NCBI GenBank assembly: GCA_002189035.1
Contig: NEEC01000016.1
Coordinates: 930,001-994,000 of the forward strand
Direction: 5' to 3'
Source: Utricularia gibba
Taxonomy: Eukaryota > Streptophyta > Magnoliopsida > Lamiales > Lentibulariaceae
Length of the DNA stretch: 64,000 nt
The position numbers and the translations under genes are program-made. The notes beneath the pieces were generated by a model that saw only the letters and a program-made list of their open reading frames with translations, was not told where the DNA came from and ran no database searches. Positions within the stretch are counted from its first letter, which is position 1. Each line of letters opens with the position of its first letter. Below, piece by piece: positions 46,367 through 59,158 of this stretch.

Positions 46367-49305
46367 CTAGTCACTGACCTTTTCGTGCGTGAAGGCTGTG
46401 GGAGGAGAGGAACTGTAGCTAGCTTGCTCTAGAAAATGATTCATGCTCTCTTGAGCAAATTCTCTCAGATTGTTGAGCTCGGGAAGAACTGTCTTCCCAA
46501 GATCAGGCCTATCTTTTCTCCTTAACTCTGCACATTGGAGTCCTAGTTTGGCCATGGCGAGTGCTTCCTCCAAGGGCCAGTCATGGACATAAGAATCCAG
46601 TACTTCAGAGATTGCGCCCTTGTCCACTGCTCGACTGACGATGTGGGACAACCCCATCGCGGGTTTTCCTGTCAGGATTTGTAGTAGCACAATACCAAAT
46701 GAATACACATCGGATTTCACACCAAGCATCCCTGTTTGTTGATACTCAGGGTCTATGTAGCAAAACGTTCCTGCTGTTGAAGTTAGCCGTAGCTGTGTCA
46801 CATCATCAGCTATGGAGGGAGGAACAAGCCTGGCCAAACCAACATCACTGATTTTGCTGACGTAATTTTGGTCCAGAAGAATGTTTCCGGGTTTTAGATC
46901 ACGGTGGACTAAAGGCTCTGGCTTTGTTTGATGCAGGAACTGCAATCCGGTTGCAATCTCTGCAGCGATTCGAAACCGCACTTGCCAAGAGAGTGGCCGG
47001 GTGTTCCCTTTCCTGAAGAGACGATCTTCAAGGCTCCCATTTGCCATGTACTCATAGACAAGACAACCATATTCTGGGCATGCTCCAAGAAGGAGAACCA
47101 GGTTCGGGTGTCTCAAACAACTCAAAACCTCAACCTGTTAGAGATTTGTTTTTGTAGCCAATTGAGAAACATCTATCATTGCAATGAATGCATGACATAA
47201 CTGTATATATACCCAAAGCTTACTTCTTGATTGAATTGTGCTTTCCCTTGAGCAGCATCAGGACGCAAAACTTTTATTGCAACAGGGGTATGATCGAGGT
47301 GACTCTTATATACAGGACCATAGCCACCACCTCCAATTTTCAGGGATTCAGAGAAGTATTTTGTTGCCTCTTCGATTTCTTCAATGCTATACCGCCTGTA
47401 TCTCAATTTCAAAACATGCTCTGTTTCACTTGACTCTGAATGAGTTTTCATTTCAATGGCTAAACGTCTCCGGGCTTCGATTTCAGCAACTCTTCTTGCT
47501 GCTTCAGCGTCCTCCAATGCTGCTTTATACTTTGCTCTCTCTTGCTCAGCACTCAGTCTGGCTGCTTCCTCTGCGAATCGAGCAGCTTCCAGCCTTTTTT
47601 CTTCTTCCGTTCTCCAGCGATTAAGTTCAACAGCCTATGCTTTCAGAGAAAGTGTTATCTGCTAGAGAGATGAAATTCTGAACTACATGGACTTTGTGAT
47701 TCCACTCACCTTTTGTTTTGCAGTCAATGCCTCCCTGCAAGCTGTGCTGTACATTTCCATAGTTTTCTGCAACTCAGCTTTCAATCTTCTCATTTCAGTT
47801 TCTGCATCATCCTTCATTTATTCCAAAACAATACCAGGCGTTAGCAAATCATAGTAAAGTCTTACTATCTGTGTTCACAAGACAAGGCATTTACACTTTC
47901 AAGCGATGATGTCGAAAAATCAGTTATGAAACTTTGTTCACTCCCTTTAGTCCCCGATCCATAGCTACTTGCGGAGCTAGTTGAAATTCTTGAGTTTCTC
48001 CATGAATCAGGCGCATCAAACAGAACACCCGAGACTGGATCAATAGGCATATCTGTGCTTGGTCTACTGGAGCTCACAAATGATATATCACTCTCTGTTT
48101 CCATCGAATCAGCAAGCATGGTCGGATCATAACCTCTTTCCTTGGTTAAAGGTGATCTGTTTGAAGAATTATTCACATCTCCATCAACATCCCTCTCATG
48201 GCATTCAACAAGAAAAGCAATTTTAGCAGGAAAACTTACCTGAATAAATCAAAATCCTCCATAACATTAGTCTTCCGGTGTGTCCTGTCTGTTGTAGTTC
48301 AAATGAGATTACTTATCACATGAGCAATCCAGGAGGTTCTATTGCAAGCTAAGGGATTATTCTACTACATCTCAGGAAAAGGTGCAATGCTAGAACAGCA
48401 TAAGAAGGATTCAAACAAACCTCTGGCATGGGACATGTGCCGGGGGAATGGACCAGGGGAGCTAGGCACACTGGTACCATTACGCTTCTGCAGTTGCTGT
48501 ATTTGAGGAAGGAGGGGAGATGTAAATGGGGCCATTCGAGATGCATTTCGAACCGATGATATCTTTGACTTAGAGATCGTATAAACTGTGCAGAAATCAG
48601 GGGAGGCTTTTGAAACACTACTAGGGATATCCATGGCTTTCAGTCTTCTGCAATATCAGAAACAAGGAATTGTGTTAAACTCTTGTAGCAATTGCTGCAG
48701 CTACATCAATGAATCATTCGAAGAAAAGGGGTGTTTACTTGAGAAAGCCACGGTGGGATGCACCCAAGACCAAGTTCTCAATTGCAGCATGAGCAACATA
48801 CTCTACAATCATCTTTGGAATATCTGGGTCCTCTAGAACAACATCAAAGCATTGTATCTGTGAAACAATCATCAAAACTGTGAATTCAAAAATGAATCAT
48901 CAACATACCCATTCCCTGAAAAACAAATCATTCAAAAAGCACCCACATCTTTTCGAGTGCAGAAGCAATGAAAGGTGAGGAACAGCTCTCGGACATGACT
49001 TTCAAGCAATTGAAGGTCAGCTGATCCAGAACCGATCAATCCATTTGAATTATATTTGTCTACAGATGAAAGCGAGAAGAATGAGCAACAACCCATCCCA
49101 GAAAAAAAGACAAAATCTGGAATTTACGCGAGGAGTTCGCAATGCAGTGAATGAGAATCACGGTTTGGCCTTTGGAAAGGAGATTATCGACAGTCCATTT
49201 GATCGCATGTTGGCTTCCTTTATCTTTGTCGATTGCCACAGCAACCAAAGCATTTCGACCTCCAGCTTTTCCACCATTCCCACTTTTGGGGCTCGAACTC
49301 CACAT
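46367..49305 (-). CDS. Receptor-like cytoplasmic kinase with N-terminal USP domain (RLCK-IX type, no U-box)
   Basis: The gene starts at 49305 (MWSSSPKSGNGGKAGG); first donor after 49128. The USP-like domain (NALVAVAIDKDKGSQHAIKW, later VEYVAHAAIENLVLGASHRGFLK) spans about residues 20-140. A Ser-rich linker (PFTSPLLPQIQQLQKRNGTS) and a Glu/Arg/Ala coiled coil follow (AVELNRWRTEEEKRLEAARF, about residues 350-450). The protein kinase domain has GGGGYGPVYKS, VAIKVL (ATP Lys), HRDLKPGN (catalytic Asp), SDVGLARL in place of DFG (usual in this family), and a GTFCYIDPEYQQTG activation segment. The protein ends in HEKVSD at 46367, about 750 residues in all. No U-box follows the kinase, unlike PUB members of the same family. 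The role is presumed cytoplasmic signalling; substrates are unknown. Confidence 0.93.
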
Positions 49306-50248
49306 TTTCTTCCAAACGTAAGCTTTCTATCTTCTGAAGAAAAATGGAAATTTTGTTGGTCTCCAACTTTTTCTCCATACGAAACTCGAGAACATTGACG
49401 TGAAAGTACAAATGGCGCGGCGTGAATCTCTCATGTTTCTGCTACCAATAAAAGGCAGACAATTGATGGCGCTAAGTCGCAAAATGTCACCATCGATAAA
49501 AGGGTAATCGTGCAGTCAACACACCAGCCAGAAAATAGAAAACTGGAGAGAAATGTGGAGAAACTGGAACGATAATCAAGTGTGTAGTGTAGAGGATCGG
49601 TGTTTTAGTTGGGGCCAGAGGTGAGCCGATGGAGACATGGGTATCTATCTCGTAGCACTACAAGAATCAACACACAACCCCATGAATGACTGATGATCTG
49701 ATTCTTTGTAGACCCACTAACTCGCAGTAACTTGTCCACTGGAGGATCTGTGGAGGATGCCGGTCTGGTGGTTGATGAAGCTCTGTGTCTCATCCCTTCG
49801 ACAAAACTTGATCCTTGGTGTACTCCAAGCCAGAGTGATGACTTAATGGTGGTTGGCAGTGGAATCCAATGTGGGAACTTCGGCATGTTTGTAACCTTAC
49901 AGCTAGCTAGGGCTCACTGTATGGTTTGTCGAGTTTTTGCTTGAATGGTGGAGAAGAGCAGCGCCTTCTTCTCTTGTGCATTCTGTTTTCCAGTTTAGAA
50001 TCAAGCATTTGCTGTATTTTTCCATATCCAAGTTTGACATAAACGGAGGCTGATATCAAAAAACAGTATCTGGATCTTGATGATCGTCGGTGGGGGTTGC
50101 CAGAAAAGTAGGAAGAAACTCTCTATTATGGTTGATCAAAGTTCACAATAATTTGGGTAAGATACAATTCTGAAATACTATTGTTCATTCGTATGGGAAG
50201 AGTAGGAAGAAACAAAAACAAAAAAGAGATGCACTGTCCTCCCCCGAG
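49306..50248. other. Spacer between RLCK 5' end and chorismate synthase 3' end
   Basis: About 940 bp. The left part must hold the RLCK leader and promoter and the right part the chorismate synthase 3' UTR. No other gene is supported. Confidence 0.5.
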
Positions 50249-53200
50249 TCACAGTGCAGCTTCTGCGAGAGGTAACTCTTGAAATGCAGGATTGATGGGA
50301 AACATCATGTTTTGAGCAGTATTCGCCATCAGTTGGTCCAACAGCACAAGAGCTGCCATCGCTTCCACCATTGGAACGGCTGCAGCCCAACAATTCGTCA
50401 TTCAAGAACCCATATTTTCACCAAAGAAGGAAAGACAAGCTATGCGTCTGGAATATGGCGCACATAGAGTGGCCAGCAATAATGAAGAACTTACCTCTAG
50501 GAACAACGCAGGGATCATGGCGACCTCGAGCGATGAGCTCCGTCTCATGCTTGTCTCTAGTAACAGTGTTCTGTTTCTTCTGCATACAGAGTCGAGATAA
50601 AATCTCATTCTATGTACGTTTTCAGAGTTCGCAAAAGCAAACAAGCAAGCAGAGAATTAGAACAAACAGATATAGTTGATGTTGGCTTGAAAGCTATTCT
50701 CATGTTGATGATCTCTCCATTTGATATTCCACCCTGAAGCCAGGAAGGCACAGAGGAATGTCTGAGAAGTACAGTTCGACATTTGATGAAAAGCACCGGG
50801 ATCAGAATTCTCACCTGAATTCCACCAGACCGGTTGGTTTTTGTTCTGATTTGGCCATGTTCATTTATGTAAAATTCATCATTATGCTCACTCCCCGTCA
50901 TAAACGTACCTGTTATTCACATTATATGATTCAGCATAGCAATTACCATGGCAGAAGTCTCAACTTAAGCCTTCTCTCACCAGAAAATCCACTGCCAAAC
51001 TCAAATCCCTTGGTTGCAGGAAGCGACATCATGCCTTTGGCGAGTTCTGCTTCCAGTTTGTCAAAGACAGGAGAACCAAGCCCCTGAAAAGGTGAAACAT
51101 ATGAGGTTCCATGAGCAAGAGTGAGAGTGCGTCTGAGAGAGAAAAGAAACAGGAGTCTTACCCGGGGAACATTTCGTGCAATACATGTGACAACTCCCCC
51201 AACTGAGTCACCCTCACCCTAATAGCATCAATTGCATCAATCATTTTTTCTGCATACTCAGGATCCGGGCACCTTACAATGTTATCCTCAATCTAGCAAA
51301 TGTTATGCGCCAAGACAATTATTAGTGCAATCGAGATATTGAAACTGGGGAAAAAACAGTGTTCACTTCGAACGTTCCTGAAGGTGGCAACTCATTTACA
51401 CAGCATCTGACAAAAGAAAACCTATTCTGATGTTTCTATATAAATGAAAACAAAACTGAAAATCTTTGCAATGAAAGAACTTCAAAACTCATGACGCCAG
51501 TTATGCATCTTAAAAGATGCATCCCAAGTAAGATGATTACCATATTTGTTCTGTTACAGCTAATAAAATACGCAGGATTCAGCACATTTGATAGTAAAGG
51601 GAAAAATGAATGATATGAATACAGTACCTGCTCAAGAGTCAGAGTATGGTGATCCACCAAATTATCAGGAAGGACAACTTTGTGAGCTTGTGAAACATAG
51701 GCAATGATCTGCAAGGATAACATTAAAAACATAGTTCAAGACAATGTGCCACCTTAGCTACATCCAAGAGCAACATTTACTTGCCTCCACTCCAGCATAC
51801 AGCTTCAGAATTTTCTTAGCCACCGCTCCAGCTGCAACTCTGCCAATAGTTTCTCTAGCAGAAGATCGACCACCCCCTGGATTTTCAAAAAATCGGAAAG
51901 CATGATCACTCACAAAAATTGTAGGATTATGACGTATTCACATCTCAACGCAAATGTAGAAAAACATGAAAAATTTCCATTCCTTTATTATTATTCTACC
52001 TGAACTGATCTTACGCCATACTTGAAATCATATGTTGCATCAGCATGAGATGGTCTATAAGCGATTGACATTTCACTGTAATCCTGCAAAGAATTTCCAA
52101 GCTGTGATGTTAATGCAAAACACAACCACTACAAAAATCGCTGCTAAAAAAAGGTACAACCAAAAACAATAAATGAATGACCATAACACTCATAGTTTAA
52201 ATTCTACATGTCACCTTTCTGCACATTTTCCCTCTAATTAACTATTTCAAACCATATGACTAAAACGTGGTATTAAAATAATCTGGTCATGCACATACAT
52301 TCCCTCTTTGGTCCGTATTAGGCACTTCCACCTTTATTGGAGTCCCGGTGGTAACCCCTGTCAAATTCACAAGAATAAATTCATCTTATAGTCCTATGAA
52401 TTAGCTTCCAGATAAAGCTCTATCCAGCTGCAAGCTTACCATCAGCGACCCCGGATGCTATTTTGCATGTGTCTGTCTCTTTCCTGGGAGTAGTGATTCT
52501 ACTCTGACCTGGTCTCCTGAAAATTAAGCCCCAGGGATGTAAGCCAATAGAAGGTAACCCATTTAATCAATTTTTATAAAAGCGCAAACTTGCAGAAGTG
52601 TGACTGTAAAAAATGAACGAGCCAGAAGTCGCTCCGTTCAATTTCACTATATGTACAAGCATAAAAATCATTCAAGGAAAACGGCTCAAAGAATTCCTAC
52701 CTCCTATCGAGATCAACTTGGATGTCAGCTTCGGAGAGTGGAATTCTAGGAGGGCATCCATCAATAATGCATCCGACACCTCCACCATGAGATTCTCCAA
52801 AAGTTGTCACACGAAAGTAGTTACCGTATGTGCTACCAGAAGCGTGCACCTCTGTTCAAGAATCATTAGCTTTACAAATGACAGTTGCCTGCTACTTGAT
52901 CATTCATGCTTGTTCTTCGCGGAAAAATATAACCTTTATATTCAGAAATGGTTCATTATTCCGTTGCAAAATGCTAAGAAAAATAACCTTATTTGCTACC
53001 CCATTCCTCCAAACATCTATTGAGTCATCTAAATCATACTTGACCCAAAGATATCTTCCAATTAATATAACTAAAACAGGCTCTTTGTCTAACATTCACC
53101 CATTATCACCCTGAAATTATGCATTGCAACAAGGTGAATCCCACGAGGGCTTCACAAAATCAATAAGCATATTCAACCCTCCTCAATTCTCCATGTGCCA

Positions 53201-53402
53201 AGCAACCATTATCAATCCATACAAATTATTCCCCAAAACCGCAACAACGATCATACAAAAAATCCATACCAAATCGCTTAACTCGCGGATGTCGAGCGGG
53301 TAGCTGGAAGCTCGTAGACGGTAAAACAGACCCAACTCGACTGGGTCCATCGGTGGAGTAAGCCACCGCTAAAAAGTGCTTCGCGGCGAGAGAAGACACC
53401 AT
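50249..53402 (-). CDS. CS: Chorismate synthase, plastid
   Basis: The enzyme converts 5-enolpyruvylshikimate-3-phosphate to chorismate, the last shikimate-pathway step, with reduced FMN, in plastids. The start at 53402 opens a Ser/Ala-rich transit peptide ([20 protein letters not shown]). Later exons carry the signatures in order: [83 protein letters not shown], ending LAEAAL at 50249. The intron after KLYAGVE has a GC donor (GAG|GCAAGT, 51784-51783) and an AG acceptor (51710-51709). In the exon at about 51180-51293, [20 protein letters not shown] reads on correctly ([18 protein letters not shown]) only after adding one base near 51207-51225. As this is a single-copy housekeeping enzyme in many plants, a sequence error is more likely than a broken gene. 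Confidence 0.93.
51709..51784 (-). other. GC-AG intron in chorismate synthase
   Basis: This 76-nt intron starts with GCAAGT, matching the GC-donor consensus, and ends with TTGCAG. The flanking codons join as YAGVE-IIAYVSQ, the conserved family sequence, so no GT donor nearby fits. Confidence 0.82.
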
Positions 53403-53632
53403 TTTTGGGTTTCAAGAGGCGAGGACTCCAATGGGATTAGGTGCGACAGAACAAATGATCAAAACAAGGAAAATAAAAGGCAGATGCAAATGGAAGAATG
53501 GTAGTTTGGTAATGGTTTGGTGGCGCTGTAAGCTGTAGCATCACCACCAACCACAGCCCAAGAACTAACATTTTTTTCACGTTTTACCTGCAGATAATTT
53601 TTACTGTTACCTCGTGAGTTTTACCGCACCCT

Positions 53633-53755
53633 TTTTGGGCTCAATTGGTCACAAATTTTTCTCCGTGACATCCAACTGGGCTGTCTAGCCCAGTGCGTGA
53701 CACGAGTGGGCCCTCAGTTATGGGAAAAATCGTTTTGAAAAGGCCCAAATTTTAA
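53633..53755. promoter_or_regulatory. Site II (TGGGC) motif cluster upstream of chorismate synthase
   Basis: Several TGGGC(C/T)/(A/G)GCCCA elements occur in 120 bp (TTGGGCTC, ACTGGGCTG, TAGCCCAG, GTGGGCCC, AAGGCCCAA). Such elements are typical of housekeeping gene promoters. The cluster lies 230-350 bp upstream of the start codon. Confidence 0.55.
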
Positions 53756-55136
53756 TAAAATTATAAAACAATTTTTTTTTTACTAGTAAACATTTTTTTA
53801 TTTTTTAATGTACATATATATGATTATAAAATTTAAATAATATTTTTTCTATATAATTTTTTAATATTCAATGAATTAATTATTATGTATACCAACTTAA
53901 ATCATCAAATAATTTAATTAATTAAACATAAATTACATAATTTAGAATAATTTTGATGATGAATGTCTAAATTATTTGAAACGTTTGTCATTTCTTCAAG
54001 TTTATATGAACCATAGTGTGCAAAATGAATGATGGATGACTATTTTTTTAATTATAAGTTATTATTTTCTAATCACTAATGTCACATAAAAATTAAATGA
54101 ATTATTTGACCATGTGTCAGATATTGTGTGAAAAAAATGGTCATTTTATGCATATTTTTTTTGTTGGCTAAGTATTTGAGAGATAATATAACAATGTCCA
54201 TTGTTAATTTCATTAGATCTAATTGTAAACTTGTCATATGTGTATGAGAAAAATAAGAACATTAAACATTATATTTTTAATGTAGTGTATTGATAAAAAA
54301 AAACTATAGATGACTATTAATTATTTTTAAATTTTAATTAAAATAATTTTTAGAACCATTTCTGATATAAAAAAATAAAACTTGAATTGGAATCTTTAAG
54401 TAGAGAGAGGTGAGAATTGAAGGCCTCAGCTACCATTTGGTTTGAAAGAAGATGAGGAGAGTGGGTGTGCAGTAAAAGAGACCTGAATCCAGAACCCAAA
54501 CATGCATTACAGTTGCAGACGTGCATTCTCAGTTCTGACATGCTGACTCCTTCAACAGCGCATCCACGGTCCAGATCTCACCCACATGCCGCCCATCTTC
54601 CTCCTTTATTGCCCCGACCCGACGCTCATCAGGAATCAGTCCATGGGATTCTAAAACCCCTACTTCAACCGCGCACACATGCGGGTGTGTGCGTGTGTTT
54701 TGTGTTAGGGAAGGCTCCAGTGGAGCTGCGTGGCTCCTCTGCGAGTGCCTGGTCTGGGTGCTGAGCTCCTTCACACGCAGAGCGTTAGCATGGGAATGAA
54801 TGAAATGAGACGGTGTCTGGTTTTTCTTGCTGTTGCTCATTGGGAATCGGGATTTTCTCAAGTGATTGGTTATAACTTTCATGTTGTACGTTCGTTCAGA
54901 TGCTCGAGTAGCTCATCCCACAAAGAAATCTGCAACAAAAACACAGACACACTCTTAGTGCGCGTTTTCTAACATCTTCGCTTGATCCCAGAAAAAGAAA
55001 GCAACCCCCCTTGCTTGTATCCAGAGGTACGCCTCGAGTGTCTGAGGTTTCGAGGTCCAATGTTTGGTTAAAAAATGGTGATTTAGACCTAGCAAAACCC
55101 TACTTTGCCGAGTCTGGTTGGTTTTTCCTCGGATGC
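53756..55136. other. Intergenic spacer left of MIR160
   Basis: It is AT-rich to about 54400, then of mixed composition; the right part likely belongs to the MIR160 primary transcript, whose 3' end is not visible. No protein gene is supported. Confidence 0.4.
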
Positions 55137-55230
55137 GAGGATATGCTTGGCTCCTCATACGCCATCCACGGAGAGCCATCGTGTTCACCGAAGGGCTCCG
55201 CATATGGCATACAGGGAGCCAGGCATATGC
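55137..55230 (-). ncRNA. MIR160: MIR160 precursor hairpin
   Basis: On the minus strand the 5' arm (55225-55205) reads TGCCTGGCTCCCTGTATGCC plus a final A, identical to mature plant miR160. The 3' arm (55162-55142) reads GCGTATGAGGAGCCAAGCAT plus A, the expected star strand. The arms pair with few mismatches, and the loop side continues pairing (CGGAGCC with GGCTCTCCG), giving a compact hairpin of about 90 nt. miR160 directs cleavage of ARF10/16/17 mRNAs in auxin signalling. It stands alone, with more than 1.5 kb of non-coding DNA on each side. Confidence 0.95.
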
Positions 55231-55523
55231 GTACATATGTGCGAATCTTTGCTTGTAATAAGTAAAAAATATGCGAATTTCCCAGCTCCATGCATCACCA
55301 GAAGTGCAGGTTTGCATCAGGAAATTCAACCACAAAACTGCTGAAATACTGCACAACAGTGAGGTTTAGGGCAACACTAACAACCCCTTTCCGAGAAGGA
55401 ACAAGAAACTCGAGAGAAAGATGGAGAAAACACAAACAAAAACAGTGCCTGAGCAGCAAAACGAGGAAGAAGCCGTGTGAGGGTTCTGTGATGCTGCTGA
55501 AAACCACACTGCATCGCCCCGCT

Positions 55524-55532
55524 AAATATAGG
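55524..55532 (-). promoter_or_regulatory. Possible TATA box of the MIR160 transcript
   Basis: Read on the minus strand this is CTATATTTAG, about 300 bp upstream of the hairpin, a plausible distance for a pri-miRNA start. There is no other support. Confidence 0.35.
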
Positions 55533-58500
55533 CAGCTGGTACAGACCCAGTGGAGGCGTGGGATTTCTTGTAATTAAATTAATAAACGAATATGTATAGG
55601 AATACATATGCACCGAAACAAAGATTTGAACTTTGAAATCTTTTTTTGTTTTTCCTTCTCTGGGTCGTAACCCAACTGTTGCTTTTATCTTCTGAAACGA
55701 AAACCCTTTTGTCTTGGAGCGTTTGGACTTTGCAGGGACGTTTGATTCCTTGCACCCACAATCACATTCCATCCCACCTTTTTAATGTGGATTTGGTAAT
55801 CCCCAAGCTTTCCATTAAGACGAACCATACTCTCTCAATCTGCAATTCAGTACCTTTTTCACGAGATTCTGAATGAGCAATTTTGAGATGTCATTAGTGT
55901 TCAAAATTGTTCTTTTGGGGCGAGATTTCTCACAATAATTATGTAAGCAAATTTGTTTTTCTGGGTAGTTGTGCTGAATTGGGGTAACTCAGAGGAGAAT
56001 GACATCAACACAAACCTAGTCCTTCATAGGTAAGTGACTGGTTTTTATGCTGCTCCGGAATCATCCCTTTTACACCAAGTAGAGTAGTGCTTTGTCTCAT
56101 CACCTCCAGGATTCCGTTTCCATTTTACCGTTGGATTCAATTGCTTCATTTGCAGTCCAACAGAATGCATTGGGCACGACACTGATCTAGGTTGATGCTT
56201 GGAGATCTATCTATGGTGACAGTGTCTAGATTGCAGGAATATTCCCTGACTCCATGTGAATCCACCAGGATATTGAGAAGAAAGTGGAAAACCCATGGAT
56301 CCAATTCTTTGCCTAATTTCACCCACAACGAGATTGGAAGTACAACAGTGCTGATTTGATTTGATTTGATCTTGCTCAGGGAGTGATACTTGAATTTCAC
56401 ATTGAGTTATACCTATGAATATAGTTTCAGTTATGGAATATGAAAATCGAATGTATCAGGGGAAACATGGGTTTCCAGGATACCATGTCACCTTTTTTGT
56501 TTTCCTTCCAAACAGAAAAAAACTGCACCATGTGTTGTCGGATAGACAGATTGTAAGTTTTGAGCTTTCAAAGGTCTACCATCATCTTTTTGAAGCATCC
56601 ACCAGAGCTACTGTAGATGATTTATTTAAGTGGTAAGGCCAGGCACCGTAATTACAGAGAGGTACCACAGCTCATATAACCAAAAAAACCTACTTTTTTT
56701 TGGAGCGTTGGAATGGAAACTTAACAAGAAAAAAAAGGGAAAACCATCTTTTAGCTGGAGCAAATAGCTAGGCTTATAAAAAAACAAACTAATGATGCCC
56801 ATATGAAGCGATGGATTTGATTCCGCTTCCTGCTTTGAGCTGAACGCATCTTCATTGGAGTTGGTAAGAGGGTGGTGAGCTACCATGCGCAATAGCAAGG
56901 ATCGGGGTTGTTCATTGTGACAAGTTTTTATGAATTATTTTTACTGGGAAAAGGATTGGATTGGATGTATATGAGTGAGAGGGGATCTGGATGTCAAGTT
57001 CACACCCATATTTTGAATCGTCAAGTCACTGTCTCAATACGAATCTTTTGCTGTCAAAGATCGAAGCTTTCATTTATGGCACACACCCTTACCCCTCTCG
57101 AGAGATTAGGTAGTGAGAGATCTGCTTAAGGCTTCTTTATCTTCTGCAACAGAACCCAAGTAACTGATTAGGGAAGATGGGGCTGTTGCAGTCAAGTTAA
57201 TTTCTACAACGTGGAGGGTAAACAGGATCCTGAAGGTAAATGGCGTTGGCAGTCGAGTTCCAGGGAATAATCAAACAGTAACTTTTCCAGCAGCTCGATT
57301 TGACATCCTGCGTGAAAATATTTACAACCCTTTCTCAAAAGATGTCGAAATATTTGATTTCTTGTGATTATGGGACCAGCTGATGCTCATCGCGGGGCAA
57401 AAGCAAAAGGCCGGTGCTGATAATCTTTTATATCAGAGGGTGGAAACTCTCTTATCGTACATCGTTTCACGGCATACAGCATTTGCTTCCGGCCATGGCG
57501 GTGTGGCCAAGACTTTAAGGTAGGACAGGACACAAACTAAATGTATTGTGTATTCAAATGAGCACTCACTTGCTAGGGCCAGGGTAAGTCAGTGATGATG
57601 CGGAGTGGTAAAAGGGGAGAGGCCGTGGTGGGGTCTTGGCTCTTTGAATTCAACCACTGAAAACGGGGCATTTGTGGTTGAAATTAAGAATTTGATGCCT
57701 TAAATACAATTGCACAAAAAATATAGATTACATTAAAAAAAATTAGATTCAATCAATTACGTAAAATCTATTATATATTTCAATGTTTCATTTGCATTTT
57801 CGAAAATGTGATTACTTATTCTAATATTTGCAAGCTTATTTATTCAAATCTCATTATATATTTTGTTACTCATTAAAAGATCAGACTCGACCAATTAATA
57901 GTTATGCAAAATCTCTTATATTTAGAAGATTGGATTACTTTCTTATAATATGTGCAAGCTCCCTCATTCAGATCTCATTACCTACGCTGCTGCTAATGTC
58001 TATTAAGGAAGAAGGAAGGGGGGAAAGGGTAACTAAAGATCATGAGCAGAAAGTGGAGAGCAGGAGGGCAGGAGCACAGACAGTTTTGTTTTGTTTTGAT
58101 TAACCAAATTCGTTGGATGGAAGAGGCGTGGCGTGGGAATCTGAATCCCCCACCCCATTCTTGGTTCTGCGTCGGGTCACCTGCTGCGCTTTTGCTTTTC
58201 CTGCTGGTCTTTGAAAACCCTTTTCCTGGCCGTCTTTGTTCCTGTCGCGTGTGCACTTGCCGCTGCTGCACCAAAAGCTCAGATACCATCACGCGCATGG
58301 CGCCTCGAACTCATCAGAACCCCAAAAGCTGGAAACTGAAACCACACCACAGCACCACCCTCACGGTTCCGGTTCAAACCAGCAACCATTTGTTCTGTTT
58401 CGTCCCAACTGTTACATTCCACACAACCAGATACCACATCTAACCTTAACCTAACAGTAACAGCATCCATGGTGAATTCGAATTTTAGGTGCAATCTCTC

Positions 58501-59158
58501 CCTCGATGTCTGCCCTGTTGAAAAAAAGCAGATTTCTAGTGAAACAAGTGCATGCCCCACAAACAACTAACATGATGTTGACCAGATATTGCTGCAGGAG
58601 TGTCATGTGCATCACTTTTTGCTACTGGGAGCTGCTGCAAACACAATAAAGGAGGGTTTTCTTTTCCCAATAAAAAAGAAATCTGTAAGCATTAGAAAGA
58701 TCCACAGAGCTATGGAATAAAGTGTTGATCTGGGAATGAAATTCTTACTTCTGCCCGATAACAGGTTTTCAAATATTACAAAATGACACATTAAATTAGC
58801 TGTATTTTCATTTTGGTAGAGAATGCATGTGAAGAAAACCCTAATTTTTAACCTAAGAAAACAAAGAGATGTTTGGAACTGTTTATATTTATTGAAAACG
58901 GTTTTAAAGTTAGTTTTGTTGTCAAATATGAATAATTTTTATTTAAAAGTACAAACATTTTTTAAAAAAATTCTTGTTTTTAAAAAGATGTAGAAACTTA
59001 GCTTTTATTTTGTTAAAATTATTTCTAAAGTAGTTTTTGAGAATTATAATAAAATATAATTAATATTTATGGATAAAAAAATATTTATTTATTATTCAAC
59101 AATACAAAAAACGTCTTAGTTATTATCTATAATGATTAAAAAACGAATTAAAAATTAG
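55533..59158. other. Intergenic spacer (3.6 kb) right of MIR160
   Basis: The sequence is of mixed composition. It includes a diverged relative of the dispersed AT-rich repeat (about 57690-57970) and several short open frames without recognisable domains or codon bias. The right 300 bp is AT-rich. I see no gene that I can support. Confidence 0.45.

Noticed and set aside
46367-46560. Possible U-box after the kinase domain
   Set aside because: The frame ends at HEKVSD right after the kinase C-terminal region; no U-box residues follow, so the gene was called a USP-kinase RLCK, not a PUB ligase.
54465-54882. Overlapping frames on both strands near 54.5-54.9 kb
   Set aside because: No family resemblance and no splice structure; more likely flanking sequence of the MIR160 transcript.
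58042-58443. Plus-strand frame of 133 codons between MIR160 and the rhomboid-like gene
   Set aside because: No recognisable domain, Cys/His-rich by chance composition, several overlapping frames of similar length on both strands.
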